DNA of 64,000 nucleotides from Phoronis australis. Lineage: Eukaryota; Phoronida; Phoronidae. The stretch is from contig NMRA01000441.1 in assembly GCA_002633005.1 (NCBI GenBank), positions 254,809-318,808 on the forward strand, in the 5' to 3' direction. Positions 1-10,605 of the stretch are shown here, in pieces. Numbering within the stretch: the stretch's first letter is position 1; each line of letters begins with the position of its first letter. The notes beneath the pieces were generated by a model. The model had not been told where the DNA came from. It saw nothing but the letters and a program-made list of their open reading frames with translations, and did no database searches. Position numbers and translations under genes: made by a program.

Positions 1-38
1 AGCTTGCATGCCGCCATCCAGCGGGCATATTGGTCTTC
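1..38 (-). CDS. FERMT: Kindlin coding exon 9 (PH domain end), cut by window edge
   Basis: The first 38 bases encode EDQYARWMAACKL after an acceptor CCTCATACAG. This continues the kindlin PH C-terminal helix (EKQYAHWMAACRL). The frame is phase 0 from exon 8. The exon runs off the left edge, so the remaining PH residues, the second half of F2 and the integrin-binding F3 are not in this window. About 170-200 residues are missing if the protein has the usual length near 680. Confidence 0.92.
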
Positions 39-1289
39 CTGTATGAGGAAATGGCATGCAGTGATGGTCGAGTCACATGCTGTGTTAACACCAGAGGGCG
101 CATTCAGTATTGCTACTAAGTCACTTGTGACTGAGACACTTTCAGGGACAGAACTGGCATTTTGTACAAAACCTAATCATAACTGATGTGTCGCAAATGA
201 GCAATGATGAAAAAACACTGCTATCAACACGTAATGTTAGCCTAAAGCTTAGGCTTTGAATATTTCCTCTAATAACCAAGTTGTAAAACTTCTTAAGTTG
301 AATTTGTCAAACTTTTACATCATATTAAAAATGGTATACAGTTGGGAGGACTTTCTTTCTTGGTATACCAACAGTACATGACGTATTATGGTTGGTTACT
401 TGTCGTTAACTCTCACAAATCAAAAAATAGTCAAAAAGTAGGAAAATGTGACAATCCAACCTCTGGTGTTCCAGGGGAGACAAAGTGCTACCTGGCAATC
501 TAAAAACTGATACAGCCAACAAAATTATTTTATTTTCAAATATTTTATTTTACCTTAGACCTGATGACAACCTGCTTCTTTGTTTAATTCAAGAAATTTA
601 CCCATCCGCAAACCTGGACAAAAGTAGTTAAAAAGTGGGAATTTCGAGAAAATGTGAAAAAAGTAGAAAAACCTCCAAGAAAGGAGGTAAAAGTGGGAAT
701 CGTTGGGAGGCCTGCCATAATTCCACATCCGTCGTCACTTTCAAAGGTGGCCATTTTCGTTAACAATATGTTCGACAGTTAGGTCAAGAGCTTTTTAACT
801 GAACACTAGCGAGATATTGGCATACACCAGTAATATCTTACGTGATTTTGCTCAACTTGTAAAACATAAGCCTTACTGATTGCACCCCGTGGTTTTGCCA
901 GGTCTACAACTAGCGACCCCTATTAAGTTTTTCACAAAGAAAAAACGAAGAGTCAAGTGACATGATAAGACCTGATACAGTTAATACTGCAAACAGTATA
1001 TTTCGGACACAGAAAAAGTTTTCTTAAAAAGCTTTTGCCTGTGTCTATGATAAAGTTAGAAATGTCGGTCATTAAAAATGTAAGCTAATGGCGCCTAAAA
1101 CAAAGCAAACTTTAATTAGAAACAATGAATTCTTAAATGAAAAATTTCAAAAAAGGTCACCTATGATAAGTAACCATTCTGCCCCATTGGTGAGACTGTC
1201 TCGTCAACAACTGCTAATCTCATATCACAGGTGAACATTAATCATCCACCTGCCAAGTGAGCCAAGCAAATGTGAACTCTATCACTCAC
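39..1289 (-). other. Kindlin intron 8
   Basis: Between the GTGAGT donor at 1289 and the acceptor of the edge exon. AT-rich, with no repeat family, ORF or RNA that I can support. Confidence 0.8.
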
Positions 1290-1396
1290 CGTTTCACATC
1301 TGATCCAGGTCTCAGACATGTCTTCCGCTGATGGCACTAAAAGCTTGATACAGTACTTCTGAGCAGCAATGTTCACATCCGCCTGTACCTCGCAAC
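1290..1396 (-). CDS. FERMT: Kindlin coding exon 8 (PH domain, middle)
   Basis: Encodes about residues 463-498: [36 protein letters not shown]. This matches the kindlin PH strands [36 protein letters not shown]. The acceptor is CTCATCGCAG and the donor GTGAGT, leaving phase 0. The open frame runs on past the donor, so ORF length alone overstates this exon by 16 residues. Confidence 0.96.
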
Positions 1397-2034
1397 CTGC
1401 GATGAGAAGATAAAGAAGACAAAATAATACAGTAATTAAGGTCATCGGCAAATCTTCCGGTCTATTTAGAAAAGCACATGCTTCGAATTTCTCACTTCAG
1501 AAAAATTTCCTCTAGAAATAAATTTGTGACCAGCATGTCAAGTAGCAACTGAAGCGCACAACATATGTGCAGCATTGTGGGTAGATACCATAGACATGGA
1601 AAGGCTCTGTGGTGTTATGCTACGTGACTATTGAATTGTGGTCACATAACTTTCTCAGACAAGTGTAACAGTAGGAAACCAAACACTCAAGAAAGAACAC
1701 TTCGGCTGTTTTCAGCTGAGGCTATAGGCCAGGCTTTGAACACTGTCGATCAAAGTGAAGGTCCGTAGTCAACCACTGTAGTCAAACCATAGACTTTTAG
1801 ACCTAACTATAACCCAGCCACACAGGAGACTTGAGCTAGCAAAGTCACAAAATGACAACATGCGTATAGTTGCAAATAAATTGAACATTTCATTGCTTGG
1901 TCAGTGGTATTCACCACACAGTGATATCAACCAGATTACGTTCATGTGCTTGCTTCAATACCAGCTTCTTTATGCATGACTTTTTTCTATTCTGGTGGAC
2001 TGTGGCTCGCGAAGTGAGAACAGTTTAGAAATAC

Positions 2035-2159
2035 CTTTCAGGTTGACCTTTGACAGCGGCGACCCCCTCGCGTCCTCTTTACATTTAAACATTGAAATTG
2101 ACGTGTCCTTGAAGACGAACCAATATTTTTTGTAGCTTTTCATTGTGAACTTTTTTTGC
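2035..2159 (-). CDS. FERMT: Kindlin coding exon 7 (PH domain, first strands)
   Basis: This exon has no long open frame of its own and was found by looking for the missing PH segment between exons 6 and 8. It encodes about residues 421-463: QKKFTMKSYKKYWFVFKDTS, then ISMFKCKEDARGSPLSKVNL. This aligns with vertebrate kindlin [37 protein letters not shown]. The KKYW-F-F segment is the opening of a PH fold, a domain that in kindlins binds phosphoinositides. The acceptor is TTCTTGTAG and the donor GTATTT. Phases fit on both sides (two bases in from exon 6, one base out to exon 8). Confidence 0.93.
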
Positions 2160-2903
2160 CTACAAGAAAATACGAGACTTGAAACAGTAGTATACTAGCA
2201 CAAAATTTTTGTCCTTTAACAAAAAGCGAGTGCCACGCTTCAAAAAGATTTACTTTGCACCCATCGCACACACTTAATTTAATACACTATAAGAGAATTC
2301 ATTCACAACAAGACCTGTATTCTGAGGAGTCCAACAATTAATACTACGACTACTACTATCGAACTAATACTTACGAACTAAGCAGTAATTCTTCACTTAG
2401 CACACATTATGGCAGGCAAAAAAAATTTGATTTTGTAAAATTTCTTTACAAAAATATAAACTAAGAATTTATTACAAGTATTTGTTGCAAAGTGGTAAAG
2501 TTTCCATTGTGGGTAACAAGGTAACCAGCCTTTGAAAAATGGAAAAGGACAATTTTGGAATTTTTTGTGCAAAATAAGAGGAGACTTATCATTCAGAATT
2601 CTATTGCATACTCAGCAGTTTCCAACAAGATAAGCTCAACACAATGCTCACAACAGTATTTTGAAGCTTGGTCAATGTCACTATCACACTAACATCACAA
2701 CTCGCCTGTCAGTGACAACAATCTAGAACTACCACTGCAAATCCTCTTCAAATGTCAGCACATGGATTAATCTGTATACACTAAAAAATTCTTTAGTTTG
2801 CTGATGGAATGGAGATAGTGCGAAAGGTAAGAAAAGTTGCGGCAGACTTTCAATAGACTGGAAGTTCTCTAATGTGAAAGCTACATCAAAACTGCATGCC
2901 TAC

Positions 2904-3097
2904 TTCAAACATCTCAGGTAGTCTGCTAGTTCGGGTATATGCGTGATGTCGCTGGGCGAGGAGACGCTGGAGCCTTCCAGCGACACCTGGAGGTCAGTGA
3001 GAGCAGCGTCGATGTCATCCTTTCCCTCATCTCCATGGTGTCCGTTGGTACCGTCCAATTCTGATTGGCCGATTTGAGTCTGTAGCTGTATTTGAAG
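2904..3097 (-). CDS. FERMT: Kindlin coding exon 6 (F2 to PH linker)
   Basis: Encodes about residues 357-421. A variable Gln-rich and acidic start (LQIQLQTQIGQSELDG) leads into DDIDAALTDLQVSLEG and DITHIPELADYLRCLK. This matches the kindlin pattern DAALSDLEITLEG - DIT-IPELADYIKVFK immediately before the PH domain. The acceptor is TTGCTTGCAG and the donor GTAGGC. Two bases of a Lys codon pass to exon 7. Confidence 0.95.
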
Positions 3098-3410
3098 CTG
3101 CAAGCAACAACGAATCGTCAACACAACATACCTGAACAAACATTACAAGATCAATATCATGGATCTCTTTTCTTCACGATCGAGACTAAAATGGAAATAG
3201 TTTCATGATCTTCTCCATCAGAAATGTTGAAACGCAACCGTGACAACATATTATCAGCATTTGCTGGTTTTGTGATTAACTGAGAATTGCATGTCGGTTT
3301 GCCTTTTATAAGTCATCAGGGGTCAAAACTAAACAAGTGGTATTTATAAGGACAAGTACTGAAACAAGTCATCCAACCGAGCTTTCCACAAAACTGCCAA
3401 CAACTCAAAC

Positions 3411-3621
3411 CTGTAAGGCAGCAAACATCATCATCTCCTCTTCAGAGCAGTCAATCTCCTCGGAAATGAGAGACCACTTGGCCTGCTCGTAAATCTGATT
3501 GATACGGATCGGGTCGTACTTGGGATTCAAGTCATAGAAACTGTAGTACTTGAAGCGCAACATCAGCAGGTCGTTCTCGCGGACTCCCTGTTCCATCAAC
3601 GACTTGGAAGAAATCAGCCAC
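3411..3621 (-). CDS. FERMT: Kindlin coding exon 5 (F2 first half)
   Basis: Encodes about residues 286-356. The run [20 protein letters not shown], then [20 protein letters not shown] and [11 protein letters not shown], then [11 protein letters not shown] is nearly identical to vertebrate kindlins. It is the most conserved segment in the window and covers the start of the F2 subdomain, before the PH insertion. The acceptor is ATCCACAG and the donor GTTTGA. The exon starts with one base finishing the Gly split from exon 4 and ends in phase 0 after Gln. Confidence 0.98.
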
Positions 3622-4468
3622 CTGTGGATATAGATGGTAACAAATGATCGTATTATACACCGAGCTAGAGGTATTTAATATATCTCGCATAAAAGACCAC
3701 TTCCATTTTTCTTCATGCTTTAACACCAAATAAAGAAATAGAACATTCTAATTAAGCCTATGGAACTTTTCTTAATTAAAGCCCTATGCAGCAACATCTT
3801 GGCAAACCATTGTTTTGGCTTGTTAAGCAGTGAATCTCGCTCACTTTGGTCTTTACAATGGCAAGTTAGCGTTACAAATTACACACGGTAAGATTGCTTC
3901 TACGTGGATTTATTTCACAGCTGGTAACTTCATTTATCCGAGTTAAAAGTTTGCTTGGCCTAATCTAGTGCTATATAGGTTCGCATGTATTTCCTTGTCA
4001 TGAAAACATCAATTTCAACGAAATGAGAAATAAGTGAGGATAGAATCAAAGACTGAAACCGTCAAATTTTGAAAGTACTGGCCAGCCCTATGATTTTCTG
4101 AATACTTTGCGACTTGAAATGCTACCCAGCACACAAAGAAGTCCTATCAAGGTAAGGGAAACTTCCAAACTGATTCTGTAGCTTTAAGTGGCTTACTTTT
4201 GATTTTGATTTTACAGACAACAGAATAGAACAAATTAAGAAACAAAGACAAAAGTGACCTGTAAGCCCATGCAACTGGAGATACGTAACATTTATCAATT
4301 CTGCTTGAAAAAGCCAGATTCATTAACTCGCATTTGCATGGTGTACATATCCAAACACTACTGTGTCATTGATATAGCAGTGTTAAGTCTTCCGGTGAGC
4401 AAGCCAAAGCACTATTTCTACAATTAACTTGACTTTAAAGTACGACATTTAACTATCAAAATACTGAC
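3622..4468 (-). other. Kindlin intron 4
   Basis: About 850 bases of AT-rich intron between exons 4 and 5. I see nothing further in it. The neighbouring short introns (1397-2034, 2160-2903, 3098-3410) are likewise featureless. Confidence 0.8.
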
Positions 4469-4704
4469 CCAGCATTGATTCGTGCCCGCTCGCTAAAATT
4501 TTTTGGTTTGTTCAACCAAGGCAGAGCCTCACGGGTCGAGGTGTTTGGACTGTTGGCCAGAGTTGATTCTAACGCCCCCTCGAACGACAGGCTGTGCATG
4601 GAGCCTGGTGACATGGTGCCATTGTGAGCGCTGGGCGAGTAGGTGCCATAGTTGAAAGGGCTGCCTGGTGTGTTAGGAGTATTATGAACACGAAGTAGTG
4701 TACC
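4469..4704 (-). CDS. FERMT: Kindlin coding exon 4 (F1 loop, lead-in to F2)
   Basis: Encodes about residues 208-286. The first part is Pro/Ser/Thr/Asn-rich (NTPNTPGSPFNYGTYSPS, SMHSLSFEGALESTLANSPN) and probably unstructured. The end, LPWLNKPKNFSERARINAG, aligns with the kindlin stretch before the WLDSSRSLMEQ motif. The acceptor is CCCTGCAG and the donor GTCAGT. Two bases of a Gly codon are carried into exon 5, restoring G-W-L-I-S-S. A second, partial copy of this exon lies at 6991-7189 and differs by a silent change (GCG TTA against GCG CTA). Confidence 0.95.
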
Positions 4705-6499
4705 CTGCAGGGAAGGTAACATAAGCACATTGTAGCAATGTGATGGAGAATATCAAAGGCATTTTATAAGTCAATAAAAAGCATTCACCATGAGCAACAA
4801 CCTACAGCAACAACTGAAATGTGTATGGATGAAAAAAGTAACTTAACCGAGACCAATTCTGATATACTACTGGCCAACTGATGCATTAAAAGAACTTTAA
4901 GAAAGTTCCCAAAAATGCTGCTGTTTCTGGTCCATAAAACTTTAAGCACAGGCACATTTTACATACTAAGGTCAATAAGTGTATGAAACCTCAACGGACA
5001 ATGCTTGCAACAAATCAGTTCAGGATTTGACATCTTTTGTCAAATTACAGTATAAAGTGCATTCCCAGAAGAGTTCATGGAGAAGTGTCATAAGTAAGAT
5101 CAGAAACAGACTTGTAAGACAAACAAAAATTAACTCTAGAATAAAAAGTGACCAACATGGGATGGTTAGAGATATAAACAAGACCAGTGCTAAAGTAATT
5201 GTTAAACTTCACAAATTTATTATATAATGTAATATCTATATTTTAAAAAAGTTTATTGTTACTCATAACATTATTTATATGATTGTCAAATATGCGAGTT
5301 GTCTTGCAGTTTGAAACATTTGAATCACAAACATGATATCTCTGAGTAAGTGACTTATATGTTACTCAACAGAGATATCAGCCATCAAAAATGGAAGACT
5401 TGTGACAACATTCTAAGAAGGATTTGGTGGTTGTTTGAGTGTAAATAAAAATGTGTGAGACACGGTTCCATCCATATTGAGGGCTGTTCCAGTAAAATCC
5501 GTGTGGGAGGGGGGGGACGGCAGTAGAAATAAAAATTCATGGGTGGTGGTCTTCAGAAAAAAACTCAAATTATGGGTGGTCGTTCCTGTAAGAAGTGATG
5601 CATTAAAAATGGGTGGTATTTTTTGACCTGTTAATGTCGATAGGTTGGTTACTTCAGCCCTAAAAACTCAAAAATAAATGCAATTGTCCTAACTTATCCA
5701 AATACAAAAAAGCCCATATTGCCAGTGAACAGAGTGCAATATGTTCACTAAGCCATTAATCAAGTCATGGGCAACTTGATTTGAGCCAACTGTTTGTCTG
5801 CAGTCCTATTGAATAAAAGTTATGCAACACTAAACTGGTTTTAACACATATAAGAAAATTGATGATTTTTAAATAAAAAGTATGAGGAGTAAGATAAACA
5901 AGTTCCAATATTCACTTGACATAGAAGTATAAAAGAGTTCGTGGAGACAGTTTGAGATTCATAGATCCTTATAATTGAAAAAATGTTCATTGAAATTATA
6001 GACACATGGTGAACAGAGACACCTGGTGGCTGCCAAAAGTATTGCTCACAGGCTACTTTAGTTTTTGACAATATTGGACAAGACAACTAGTTCTTGTCTG
6101 TCAATCATCTAAGTTCTTAACAGGTCCTCCTGGAGGCAATTTGTTTGCAAGTGTTGGATTTTATATTTTAACCTAATAAAAATAATTAAAAAATTATGGG
6201 TCATGGGTTGGAGAAATAAATGAAAAATATGGGCGGTGGGTACGAAATAAAAGTGCCTTCCCCCCCTCCCATACAGATTTTGCTGGAACAGCCCTGAGTC
6301 AAAATGTGTAGTTCAGACACAAATTTACCAAAACTTAAACTTTTTAAAGAAATTACATTAAAAGCAAAAAATGAACATAATATGACAGTTGCATGATTAT
6401 GAACATTTGTGAGACATTTTGAGGTATAATTTGCAGTTATCTGGAAATATATTCAGAAAATATACCTTTAAAGGTTGCAAATGGACAATTAAAAAGTTA
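4506..6499. repeat. Duplicated segment A, copy 1 (kindlin exon 4 and intron)
   Basis: Matches 6991-8162 almost base for base, with scattered single-base differences and a 4-bp indel. It carries one extra 814-bp block (5481-6294) absent from the other copy. The two copies are separated by about 490 unmatched bases and a single N at 6990. Divergence at the level of heterozygosity plus the lone N indicate two haplotypes placed in tandem by the assembler. Confidence 0.88.
5481..6294. mobile_element. 814-bp non-autonomous TIR element (MITE-like) with TGA target duplication
   Basis: The ends are inverted repeats of about 35 bases beginning GGGCTGTTCCAG and running into AAAATC and a G-run (C-run on the right), with three or so mismatches. 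TGA stands directly on both sides (5478-5480 and 6295-6297) and once in the empty copy at 7959-7961, so the insertion limits are exact. A three-base duplication and GGG-starting ends fit the PIF/Harbinger superfamily, although that group prefers TWA, so the assignment is tentative. Inside the left end the motif ATGGGTGGT recurs three times (5539, 5573, 5609) and related ATGGG boxes occur near the right end. These look like transposase-binding repeats. No transposase is encoded. Confidence 0.85.
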
Positions 6500-6990
6500 T
6501 CCTGGTGAGTGCTACCAATACTGTGGTTACATGAACCAAACAAAATTGTGCAAGTTTTGGCTCTCTATAAACAGAGACAGTAGTAAAGTTGCCTTAAGAT
6601 AAATAAAAATAATTGGCAAAATAAACATTTTCCCAACTTTCAAAAGCTAACTATATTGTTAAAACTTCTCAAACTTTGTGTACATTCGGTGCAGTCGTAC
6701 AATGAAGTGATGATGAAAAAGTTTTCTTCAAAATTTTAGTTGGTGATGTGTATTTAATTTTTATAACACAATTAAATGAAAAGCCCTACCGATGGCCAAA
6801 AACCATGAAAAACACTCCGATTAAGACATACAGAAAGAAAGAGCTGTTCGAAAACGGCTTGGTGGATTTCGCTGAAACTTTCGAAACTTAATATTTATTC
6901 ATCAATCTCAAAAATGCTATTAGGAGTTTCAATATGAAGAACTAGTTTTTGCATAATGTATCAAAGACGAATACAACTTCTATTTTTACN

Positions 6991-7189
6991 GTTTGTTCAA
7001 CCAAGGCAGAGCCTCACGGGTCGAGGTGTTTGGACTGTTGGCCAGAGTTGATTCTAGCGCCCCCTCGAACGACAGGCTGTGCATGGAGCCTGGTGACATG
7101 GTGCCATTGTGAGCGCTGGGCGAGTAGGTGCCATAGTTGAAAGGGCTGCCTGGTGTGTTAGGAGTATTATGAACACGAAGTAGTGTACC
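6991..7189 (-). other. Second, truncated copy of kindlin exon 4
   Basis: Repeats exon 4 from its acceptor (CCCTGCAG) down to LPWLNK, where a single N at 6990 interrupts it. It lacks the last codons and the donor. The coding differences seen from exon 4 are silent, and the flanking intron is copied too. It is most simply the other allele left in the assembly and not a second real exon. A true tandem exon duplication cannot be excluded from sequence alone. If spliced in, it would need the missing donor. Confidence 0.85.
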
Positions 7190-8162
7190 CTGCAGGGAAG
7201 GTAACATAAGCACATTGTAGCAATGTGATGGAGAATATCAAAGGCATTTTATAAGTCAATAAAAAGCATTCACCATGAGCAACAACCTACAGCAACAACT
7301 GAAATGTGTATGGATGAAAAAAGTAACTTAACCGAGACCAATTCTGATATACTACTGGCCAACTGATGCATTAAAAGAACTTTAAGAAAGTTCCCAAAAA
7401 TGCTGCTGTTTCTGGTCCATAAAACTTTAAGCACAGGCACATTTTACATACTAAGGTCAATAAGTGTATGAAACCTCAACGGACAATGCTTGCAACAAAT
7501 CAGTTCAGGATTTGACATCTTTTGTCAAATTACAGTATAAAGTGCATTCCCAGAAGAGTTCATGGAGAAGTGTCATAAGTAAGATCAGAAACAGACTTGT
7601 AAGACAAACAAAAATTAACTCTAGAATAAAAAGTGACCAACATGGGATGGTTAGAGATCTAAACAAGACCAGTGCTAAAGTAATTGTTAAACTTCACAAA
7701 TTTATTATATAATGTAATATCTAAATTTTAAAAAAGTTTATTGTTACTCATAACATTATTTATATGATTGTCAAATATGCGAGTTGTCTTGCAGTTTGAA
7801 ACATTTGAATCACTAACATGATATCTTTGAGTAAGTGACTTATATGTTACTCAACAGAGATATCAGCCATCAAAAATGGAAGACTTGTGACAACATTCTA
7901 AGAAGGATTTGGTGGTTGAGTGTAAATAAAAATGTGTGAGACACGGTTCCATCCACAATGAGTCAAAATGTGTAGTTCAGACAAAAATTTACCAAAACTT
8001 AATTTTTTAAAGAAATTAGATTAAAAGCAAAAAATGAACATAATATGGCAGTTGCATGATTATGAACATTTGTGAGACATTTTGAGGTACAATTTGCAGT
8101 TATCAGGAAATATATTCAGAAAATATACCTTTAAAGGTTGCAAATGGACAATTAAAAAGTTA
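6991..8162. repeat. Duplicated segment A, copy 2
   Basis: Second copy of 4506-6499, starting directly after the single N and lacking the 814-bp insertion. It has the empty target (TGA at 7959-7961) where copy 1 has the element flanked by TGA on both sides. Homology stops at about 8162. Confidence 0.88.
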
Positions 8163-8227
8163 CATGATGAAATGCAAATTAAAGGACTTCAGCAAGGATG
8201 ACTTTCTAAAACCACTCTGAGGTGGTG

Positions 8228-8390
8228 GCGAGTTACAACTATTATTAATAAAATCTCTGGGTCTATTTACACTGACACCTTGTCTATTTACATTGTCACA
8301 ACGTTTCGGTCCGTCTATTCTCTGGCCATCGTCGGGTTTTCCTGCGTTCTTATAAGAATGAGCATGGATATGTGGTACTTCCTAAGGGCG
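8228..8390 (-). mobile_element. Fragment resembling a Penelope-like/retrozyme terminus
   Basis: On the minus strand CCGACGATGGCC (8335-8324) is followed by CCGAAAC and a short hairpin (ACGTT / AATGT around GTGAC) ending in GTA. This is the order of parts in minimal hammerhead ribozymes found in terminal repeats of Penelope-like elements. The conserved CUGANGA box has C in place of U at its second position, and stem II is imperfect. It is at best a decayed relic. No reverse transcriptase is seen next to it. Confidence 0.25.
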
Positions 8391-9870
8391 CTTTGAGGTA
8401 AATGGTGAAGTTTTCATTTAAAAAATGTTTCATTAAAATCGACCAAGGGATTATTTTGCTATGAATATACCTTTCTTAAAAATGAAATTTTGACTTAAAA
8501 AGGTATTTACTTAATAACGATAATGGTACATAAATACAAAACATATTTTTTTATTCCCTGACCTTTTTCTTTCACAAAATATATACTTTTACTGGTTGAC
8601 AAAGCTTAGATTTTTCATTACAAGTTAGATTGGAGGCCACTAAATAAGGTTTGAGATAACCTTAAGTGGTCTAAATCAAATGTTATATAGTTCTTTGACA
8701 GAACACGAGTTTACAGCCACTTTATAAGACAAATACAGGAAATACACTTCCTTCAACCATACGCCAATATTTTGGTATCTGATCACTTCCACCCAGTCAT
8801 AATAGACCCTAAAGGAATATAAACTGCTTTTACCAAAAATGGAAAAAACCAGCAACATTATTTTCACCATAAAAGTATTGTATGTAATGAATATGCGAGT
8901 TGTCTCATTGGTTTTCTCAATGATCTATTGGTGATTAACTTGAAAATAACAACTAGGTCAGTTCAAGGACATTGTTGAACTGACCTAGTTATGTTCTGTT
9001 TACACGCACGCAACAAATCTTTTCTTTTACCATTATACAAAATGAATTGATTGGGTTGTCCTTACAAGGCTATGGAGAAAAAATCCCGCATTTTGCAATT
9101 ATGCACTTGACCTGCCTTCCTAGATTATTAAAAACGGAAAGAGCACAGAAAGAGAAAGTTAAACTCTGAGGTCATTACTTAAGAATGACACTTAAAGACA
9201 ACCATCCTGAACTTAGAAATGGAAATATAATGGTATAAGTGACTAAAAATCTTTAAAAAAAATTGTTTCGTATTTCAGACAATGTACCACTATTCAAGAA
9301 AAAGTGTAAGTTGAAATTGTGAAATCAATTTCTAGAAACTTTCATTAACTACATTTAATAACAGGCGTAAATTTGAAATTTTTAATCAGAACTCAAAACA
9401 TTAACACACAAACATGTTGTCTGTTAGCTGGTTCAACAAAGCAAACTATTTATTGACAAAATTAAACACCACACAAACCTCGAAAACGATTTTAGAGCAG
9501 AACTAAATTTGTTGAATATCTAGTTTCTAAATAAAACTCTTCTACGTCCAAAGTTTCATCACACCGGATGCTCATGTTGATGTTAATATATTGGGGGGTG
9601 TTTTGAAATAACAGACAGACTAAAGAAATACAGGGATATACAACATATATGTAAGAAATTTCTACATTTTTTTCATAAACTACGTTACATTCACATATGT
9701 TAAGAACACAAGTTAAAGCTGCCATGGACTTCCATTCACTTGTCATTATAAAAAATTTAAATTGATCTCAAACTGATCCATACTCAGATTTTCTACTTTT
9801 GTGCAAACTCAAGATAAGTGTTTGTTATTCTGTGCTCCAGTACCTAATGGCTTATGTGGACAACTGTCTA

Positions 9871-9989
9871 CTTCTAGTTTGTACTTGATGACCACAGCAT
9901 TAAGGCTAAAAATTAGAACTTGAGATTTCGAGATTTACTCAAGTTTGTACCTCAAATCAAGAGGTCATCAAGTGCAAGTTTGACTAGAA
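9871..9989. repeat. Imperfect inverted repeat
   Basis: CTAGTTTGTACTTGATGACC near 9874 is mirrored by GGTCATCAAGTGCAAGTTTG at 9962, separated by about 70 bases. It could be a small foldback element. No target duplication was identified. Confidence 0.35.
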
Positions 9990-10363
9990 ACTCATTTGCA
10001 TAAACCATAGTGTACTCGAGCAAAGAAAATTAGACGGTTATCTTGAGTTCGGACAAAAGTTGAATAGAAAATACCAAAAATCATTACGAGTTCGATTTTG
10101 AGCAAAATATAGATACCTGGCTCCTCGACTTGAAGAGAACTGACGGTCCGTCACTGATCGAGTCCACGGACAATAAAGTAGGTCACAGTATCGGGCAACG
10201 ATGAACTGCCAGTTTTTTGCCAAGCCCACAAGCCACACCTAACCCGATTATAAAACAACTCGAGATCAGTTTTATAATGGCAAGTAGCCTAAATTGAGGG
10301 CACATAGCAGATTTAAGGAAAACGAGAGAAAATGTGAAAAGATGAGTGTTGGGTTATACGCAC

Positions 10364-10605
10364 TTGTGGCGAAGGAACCATGGGCGAACGAGTGGGCGTC
10401 CTAAAGGGACTACCCCCGGCACTCACAGGTCGTTCAAGACTGTTGTTGGAGCCAGAGTTATCATAGATGTTAGGTTGCAAGAAAGAGTTGTCGACACTGT
10501 CGTCGGAGCCTTTCTTTTTCTTCAGTAGTTGCGCCTTCTCCCTTGCTTTGTAGTCTTCCTTAGTGAGTTTACGGAGGAACGAGAGCTCCTCTGGCTTCCT
10601 GACGC
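10364..10605 (-). CDS. FERMT: Kindlin coding exon 3 (start of F1 and its loop)
   Basis: Encodes about residues 127-207. It opens with GVRKPEELSFLRKLTKEDYK, matching the kindlin IRHPEELSLL motif at the start of F1. It then runs into a basic LLKKKKGSDD cluster and a Ser/Asn/Pro-rich, low-complexity stretch ending SPMVPSPQ. In vertebrate kindlins F1 carries a long flexible insertion with a polylysine patch that contacts acidic phospholipids. The KKKK cluster and disordered sequence here fit that role, which is inferred and not shown. The acceptor is CCTTGCAG. The donor GTGCGT leaves phase 0, and the frame continues into the exon ending at 4704. Confidence 0.95.

Noticed and set aside
4979-5227. 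82-codon plus-strand frame, repeated at 7464-7712 with one residue changed
   Set aside because: It is duplicated only because the whole segment is duplicated. It is antisense in an intron and has no recognisable motif.
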